Positions 59,740-64,000 of a stretch of 64,000 nt of DNA are shown here, piece after piece. The position numbers and the translations under genes were made by a program. Numbering within the stretch: the stretch's first letter is position 1; each line of letters begins with the position of its first letter. Source of the DNA: Latrodectus hesperus (lineage: Eukaryota; Arthropoda; Arachnida; Araneae; Theridiidae); assembly GCA_037975125.1 (NCBI GenBank), contig CM075851.1:122515464-122579463 (forward strand), given 5' to 3'. The notes under the pieces are model-generated. The model searched no databases. It had not been told where the DNA came from and saw nothing but the letters and a program-made list of their open reading frames with translations.

Positions 59740-59982
59740 CTTTCCCTATTCCAAGAAATAGATCCCTCTCCAAATCGCCTCGTCTTTAAAATTGCTAAGT
59801 CCATCGTAAATAACTTCAAGGGCACACTATTGTATTCCGAAGCTACGGCTCTTGCCTTACTGATAGCAGCTTATTGCATAAATTCATATTTCGGAAATGT
59901 GTACGTATTCGCTCGGAAAAATGAACATACTAGCTTACCGAAGCGTATACATACGCCCACATTTTTTTATTTTATCATTTAA
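59740..59982 (+). other. unrecognised protein-like open island
   Basis: The plus strand is open for 80 codons without an ATG near its start, reading SPNRLVFKIAKSIVNNFKG, then SEATALALLIAAYCINSYFG and KRIHTPT before a TAA. The part 59750-59965 is distinctly GC-richer than its flanks. A pyrimidine tract CTTTCCCTATTCCAAG just before 59756 could be a splice acceptor. The minus strand is open for about 58 codons over part of the same stretch, so the strand is uncertain. On the minus strand the block would begin TGTGGGCGTATGTATACGC, an LTR-like start with an inverted repeat. Either a host exon or the end of an unidentified LTR element. Confidence 0.3.
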
Positions 59983-62503
59983 TTCTGCGAAGGATAGTTC
60001 AAAACTTTAACACTCAAGTACTTCCTTATATATAATATATAAATTGATTTATACTACATCAGTATTTGTGTTTTGATTAAATGTTGGTAATCTTGAATAG
60101 CACTTCGACACAGCTAGAAAACGATAAGCATAGACAACATGCAGATAACACAAACTATGTTATCTGTAGCTCTAAATTTTCTGGGTCTCAAAATGAATCC
60201 AAAGTTCATCTCTAATGTAGATTAATTCTAAGAAGAGAAGACCTTGGTAAATGAAACCAACGATTTTTTTAAGACTCGTTTTAAGCTTTTTTATGAATCT
60301 CGTTACATCAATCTGGCGTTGTCGACATCGATTTTAAATAGAGTATGCATTATAATTGAAAATCTATATAATTTTATGAGTAGATAATCTGAAGATAATT
60401 TATTGATTTTTTATATTCATTATAACAGTGTAGAAAATAGTACCTCAGAGATGTTATATTTTTTATATGAAACGTGTTTTATTAAGCATTTAACAATGAA
60501 ATTGTTTTTATTTAAATTATATTCTTATAGTCATTATTTATTTATAAATTTTCATAAAATGATTTAATATCTTTAAACGATAATTATGATATATCTCTAA
60601 TCATTTTCGCAAAAGGGATTTATACAAAATCAATGATTACGATTAAATTCCTAAGTTTCTTCCAAGGAAAGTATTGAAAATCCTTTTTAATTTTATTATA
60701 CCTTATATGACATATATAAAAATGCTATAAATGCAGAAAAAAACAGATTTTAAAACCTTTTTTTGAAAAATAAAAAATTAAAATTTTGTAACGTACCAAA
60801 ATATTATTTATCATGAAGTGTTGTATATGTTTTAAAATTTGAAAGCTGTTAAGTTGAATCTGCAATGTTTATTAAAAAAAACTTTTATTTAAAAAAGAAA
60901 AAAATAATAAACAAATCTTCTCTCTCTTATTGCTACTAATTAACAACTTAAATATATTCTATAGCACAATTAATAATGTTAAAATATATTGGTTGCAGAA
61001 AACTATCTTTACGTCAAATTATCTACATCATAACAATTATTTTGAATACCTGTATTGATTTCTGCTTAAATTTACATACTCACAATAAATTTATACATTT
61101 GGATCTAGCTTATGTTACCAGAATACAGTGCCTAATTGAACCAAATAAAAGTATTTTTCTAAATTTTCGAATTTTCTCGTAAAATATTTCATTAGGAGAA
61201 ATGAATGTTTAAGATAAATTTTTGAAAAAAATTCTAGGTAGCGCTTTCGAAAATTCGTAAATATCTTTAGCATTTAAATTATAATTTACAAAATATTTAT
61301 ATTTTAATTGAGTTAATTAGAAATTATATAGGAGTGTTTATACCTTCATTAAATTTGGAAATAATGCTATCAATTTAATCATCATTATTTGCTATAAATT
61401 TTAACTCTTAAGTAATTGTATAAGACATAATAAAGAACAGCAGATATACGTACAGTTTTCTGGTTTTAAGTAGCAATTTAAATATTTTAAAATTATCAAA
61501 TTAAGAAATATGTAAAAATATTATTAAAAATATTATTAATAGATATTAAAATAATATTTTGATAATTTTATTTTTTAAACTCTTCTTATTTATTCTTCGT
61601 TAATTCAATGTACTTTTCAGTGATTATATAAATGTATTTTTCATATCATGTACTGAATTCGCTTAGTTTTTATTTTACGTTTTCTAATTATTGAATGCTT
61701 TCATCCAAGATTCCCTTTCGTTTAGTTTTTATTTTAGGGGCTGATAATTTATTTGTGGTGTTGCAATAATTCTTGGTCATTACATATTTAATTTCAATTT
61801 ATACATCGAATGGTTTTTGAAGATAAGATTAGAAGTAAAAATAATCAGTATCACGAAGTATACCTTATTTAACAGAATATATGAATCACTAAAAGAATTT
61901 TACTTTCTTAAGACATTTTTACTTTCTGGATTAAAAAAGTGTTTGTTAAATTAATCAAATTTCTACTTATTTTTAATTTGGTAAGGAATATATCTTGAAG
62001 TTTAGAAATCTATTTATCTATGTATATACATAATATATATAAAATAAAGGAGATATTTTAAGATATGCAAGGGTCTTAAACACACGTGAGTGAAATTTTT
62101 ACTAAAGTAGCTTTGAAAATTATGGATAAATTAGGAAGATAGAAAATACTTAAAGTACAGTTTAAACACATTAATTTATTTTCTAAAAGAAACTTGTAGA
62201 AATGTATTTTTTAAATTATTTGGATATAGTTAAAAACTTAACATCAAAATCGGGAAAATATGTAACATTCCAAGAAAAAAGCTTCACTTTGTAACATAAA
62301 CATGTCTAATACAATTTACTTAAGAGTCAGTAATATTTCGGCAAGGTGAAAATATATTCTAAATTGTAAACTATAAAGATGTTTTGTGCAAATCATTAAA
62401 TTAAATTACTAAATGAAGACATATTTCTTCAAATAATTTTTACTATTTTACTATTTTTTTACTATATAAATAGTAATTAATACTATTTTTTTATGTTAAG
62501 GCC
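59983..62503. other. AT-rich noncoding DNA
   Basis: No gene or transposon recognised. A mixed-composition patch at 60080-60340 has no motif. A 68-codon frame at 60976-61182 is AT-rich and has no domain. Confidence 0.55.
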
Positions 62504-63402
62504 TTAAATTCTTTTTCTTACTAATCCCTCTGGTCTGAAATCAGATCAGATCCATGAATTCGTCCACTTTTAATTTCAACACAGCTAAACTGGGATCCTT
62601 TAGGAGATCTTCACGAAATAGACCAGCGCAGTCTAAAAGATGTTTGGGTCTGGCCTCTTCAATGTGGCATTTGGTGCAAACTTGGAAGCTCTTGGCGCCA
62701 TTGCAGAATCGAAGGGTTTTAAAATGTTCAGTGCACAGTCGAAGCAAAACAGTTTGGTCCCTCCTGTCACCAACGAATCCAATCCATGTACCAGGATCAT
62801 TACTTGTATACCTTGGGTGTTCTGTTGGACGCCTCCAAGAGATGTTTATTAAGGGATTGCTTAATGAGTACTGCTCAAGGTAGGGTAAGGGAAGCCGCTC
62901 AGTAAGTGGGATGGCAGTTTCTTCTTTTGTCATTTTTTCTGCCATTTTTTAGAATTTAAATTCTTCATCTTACTAATATCTTTGATCTGAAATCAGATCG
63001 GATAAATGAAGTGGTCCACTTTTAATTTCAACACAGTCAAACCGGGCTCTTTTAGGAGACCTTCACAAAGTAAATCAGTGCAGTCTAAAAGATGCTTGGT
63101 ACTGGCTTATTGAATGTGGCATATATTGCAAACTCGGAAAGTCTTTTCGCTATTGGAAAATGAGAGTTTTTAAATGTCTAGAGCACAGTCGAGCCAAAAC
63201 GGTTTTCTCTCTCCAGTCACCGACGAAGCTAATCCATGTACTTATGTACCTTAGGTGTTCTGGTGGATGCCTACAAGAGATGTTTATTGAGGACTTGCTT
63301 AATTAGTAATGCTCAAGGTAGGTTAATGGATCCTCCTCAGTAAGTGGCATGGCAGTTCCCTCTTTCGCCAATCCATCTGCCATTTCATTGTATTTTAAAG
63401 CA
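62504..63402. repeat. 452 bp tandem duplication
   Basis: TTAAATTCTT at 62504 and 62956 starts two units in direct order, each ending near TGCCATTT (about 62948 and 63386). Both contain the retrotransposon C-terminus and its 3' flank. Sequence beyond about 63400 has no partner in the first unit. Confidence 0.8.
62541..62945 (-). pseudogene. non-LTR retrotransposon C-terminus, proximal tandem copy
   Basis: The minus strand is open for 134 codons from ATG. It begins MAEKMTKEETAIPLTERLPL, which corresponds to the M-A-D-G-L-A-K-E-G-T end of RNase H with the catalytic Asp changed to Glu. The linker WRRPTEHPRYTSNDPGTW follows, then TVLLRLCTEHFKTLRF and the zinc end CTKCHIEEARPKHLLDC, finishing VDEFMDLI. 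It lacks everything upstream of the last RNase H helix, and a TAA lies six bases before the ATG. It remains uninterrupted, but as a fragment it has no enzymatic capacity. Confidence 0.85.
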
Positions 63403-63480
63403 ACATGGGATGGTATTCATTGAAGACGTAGGTTAGAAGATGAGGAAAGGGTCCTGAACTTCATAATAATTCCAATCTTT
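62956..63480 (-). pseudogene. non-LTR retrotransposon C-terminus, distal tandem copy
   Basis: Same family on the same strand, with more of the RNase H. LRLQ-stop-IPSHVALKYNEMADG has TGA in place of the conserved Trp before IPSHV and keeps the catalytic Asp. LAKEGTAMPLTEEDPLTYLE follows, then CRHPPEHLRYIS, and decayed versions of the H-L-K-T-L and zinc blocks with several stops and frameshifts. Its 3' flank (TTAAATTCTT, TTACTAAT, CTGAAATCAGATC) repeats that of the proximal copy, with a period of 452 bases. Confidence 0.8.
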
Positions 63481-64000
63481 TTCTGTTCTATTTAAGTAAG
63501 CCTTAAATAAAGTAAGTTTTGGAGCTTTGTTTCTGTTCTAAAATGTTATGTAAAAATCTCAACTATTTTAAATATATCTCAGGATTCAAGGGGAAGAAAA
63601 ACAGAAGGACAATATTGAAAGGTGAACTCGTTACAATAAATTAATATAATATCTATGGGAAATAGGAAAATCCCGGAAAAGAAATTAATCTGGTGAAGTG
63701 CAGTAGATGACAAGTTAGAATAAAAATTCGATAGATTAATACATGAATAAAGGAAAATAATCTTACAGAGGTAACTTTTTATTAAATAAAAAAGGGAATT
63801 GTAATTATGGCAGTGTGTTCTAAGAAAAGAAAACTATCCATAAAAAAACCAAATTTAATTTCTAAAGAATGAGGTTAGCTACATTCGTTATAACGCATCA
63901 TTCCTTACATGTGTACATAACATCCTATGGAATTAATTATTGCAATAATCATGTTTATTTGTATTAGTATATAAAATATTTGTAAACATAAGAATTTCAT
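63481..64000. other. noncoding DNA at window end
   Basis: Mixed to AT-rich composition, no long frame. It could contain more decayed RNase H sequence next to the distal copy, but no motif was read. Confidence 0.5.

Noticed and set aside
62554..62883. 109-codon plus-strand open frame
   Set aside because: Antisense shadow of the minus-strand retrotransposon C-terminus.

Overview
This window is AT-rich, repeat-laden eukaryotic nuclear DNA. I infer an arthropod, most likely a spider: the tRNA-derived SINEs, the non-LTR retrotransposon C-termini with CCHC-like ends, the Tc1/mariner remnants and the many long (TA)n arrays fit what I know of spider genomes, but no host gene I recognise proves it. 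No complete host gene is visible. It reads as intergenic or large-intron sequence built from transposable-element relics of different ages, embedded in anonymous AT-rich DNA. There are no prokaryotic operons, CRISPR arrays or rRNA genes, and no intact tRNA gene.

Layout. 0-10 kb: an exon-like GC-richer edge (1-37, minus), AT-rich DNA, a (TA)n array, a decayed non-LTR element on the plus strand (5.6-7.7 kb) with reverse transcriptase, RNase H and zinc-finger traces, and a possible old LTR at 9.4-9.96 kb. 10-21 kb: two tRNA-derived SINEs (10.1 and 12.3 kb), RNase H ends of non-LTR elements on the minus strand (10.6-11.2 and 19.4-19.6 kb), a 3 x 146 bp tandem repeat (13.1 kb), a 138 bp repeat (18.0-18.5 kb), an RTE-like reverse transcriptase tail (20.2-20.5 kb) and the longest (TA)n array (20.9-21.1 kb). 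22-27 kb: a palindromic mariner made of two opposed 3' ends, a minus-strand RNase H relic (23.4-24.2 kb), and a second Tc1/mariner relic (25.8-27.3 kb) whose interior holds a self-complementary AC/AT/GT microsatellite. 27-41 kb: AT-rich DNA with an unrecognised 133-codon open frame (29.7-30.1 kb), a SINE relic, a possible two-exon coding segment (33.6-33.9 kb), a solo LTR with target-site duplication (34.4-35.4 kb), a minus-strand SINE and an exon-like segment (39.8-39.9 kb). 41-64 kb: long featureless AT-rich stretches, a non-LTR tail abutting a second copy of the same solo LTR (49.3-50.7 kb), a GC-centred palindrome (54.5 kb), a mariner trapped between two (TA)n arrays (58.4-59.7 kb), a protein-like open island (59.7-60.0 kb), and a 452 bp tandem duplication of a non-LTR 3' end (62.5-63.4 kb).

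How the parts relate. The transposase, reverse transcriptase and RNase H pieces are nearly all broken by stops, frameshifts or deletions, so I call them pseudogenes. The most informative structures are the paired solo LTRs, which share a fully identical 70 bp core and a short open frame, the palindromic mariner, the tandem non-LTR 3' ends, and the possible exons at 1-37, 33.6-33.9 kb and 39.8-39.9 kb. Those exons are inferences from splice-site context and composition only.
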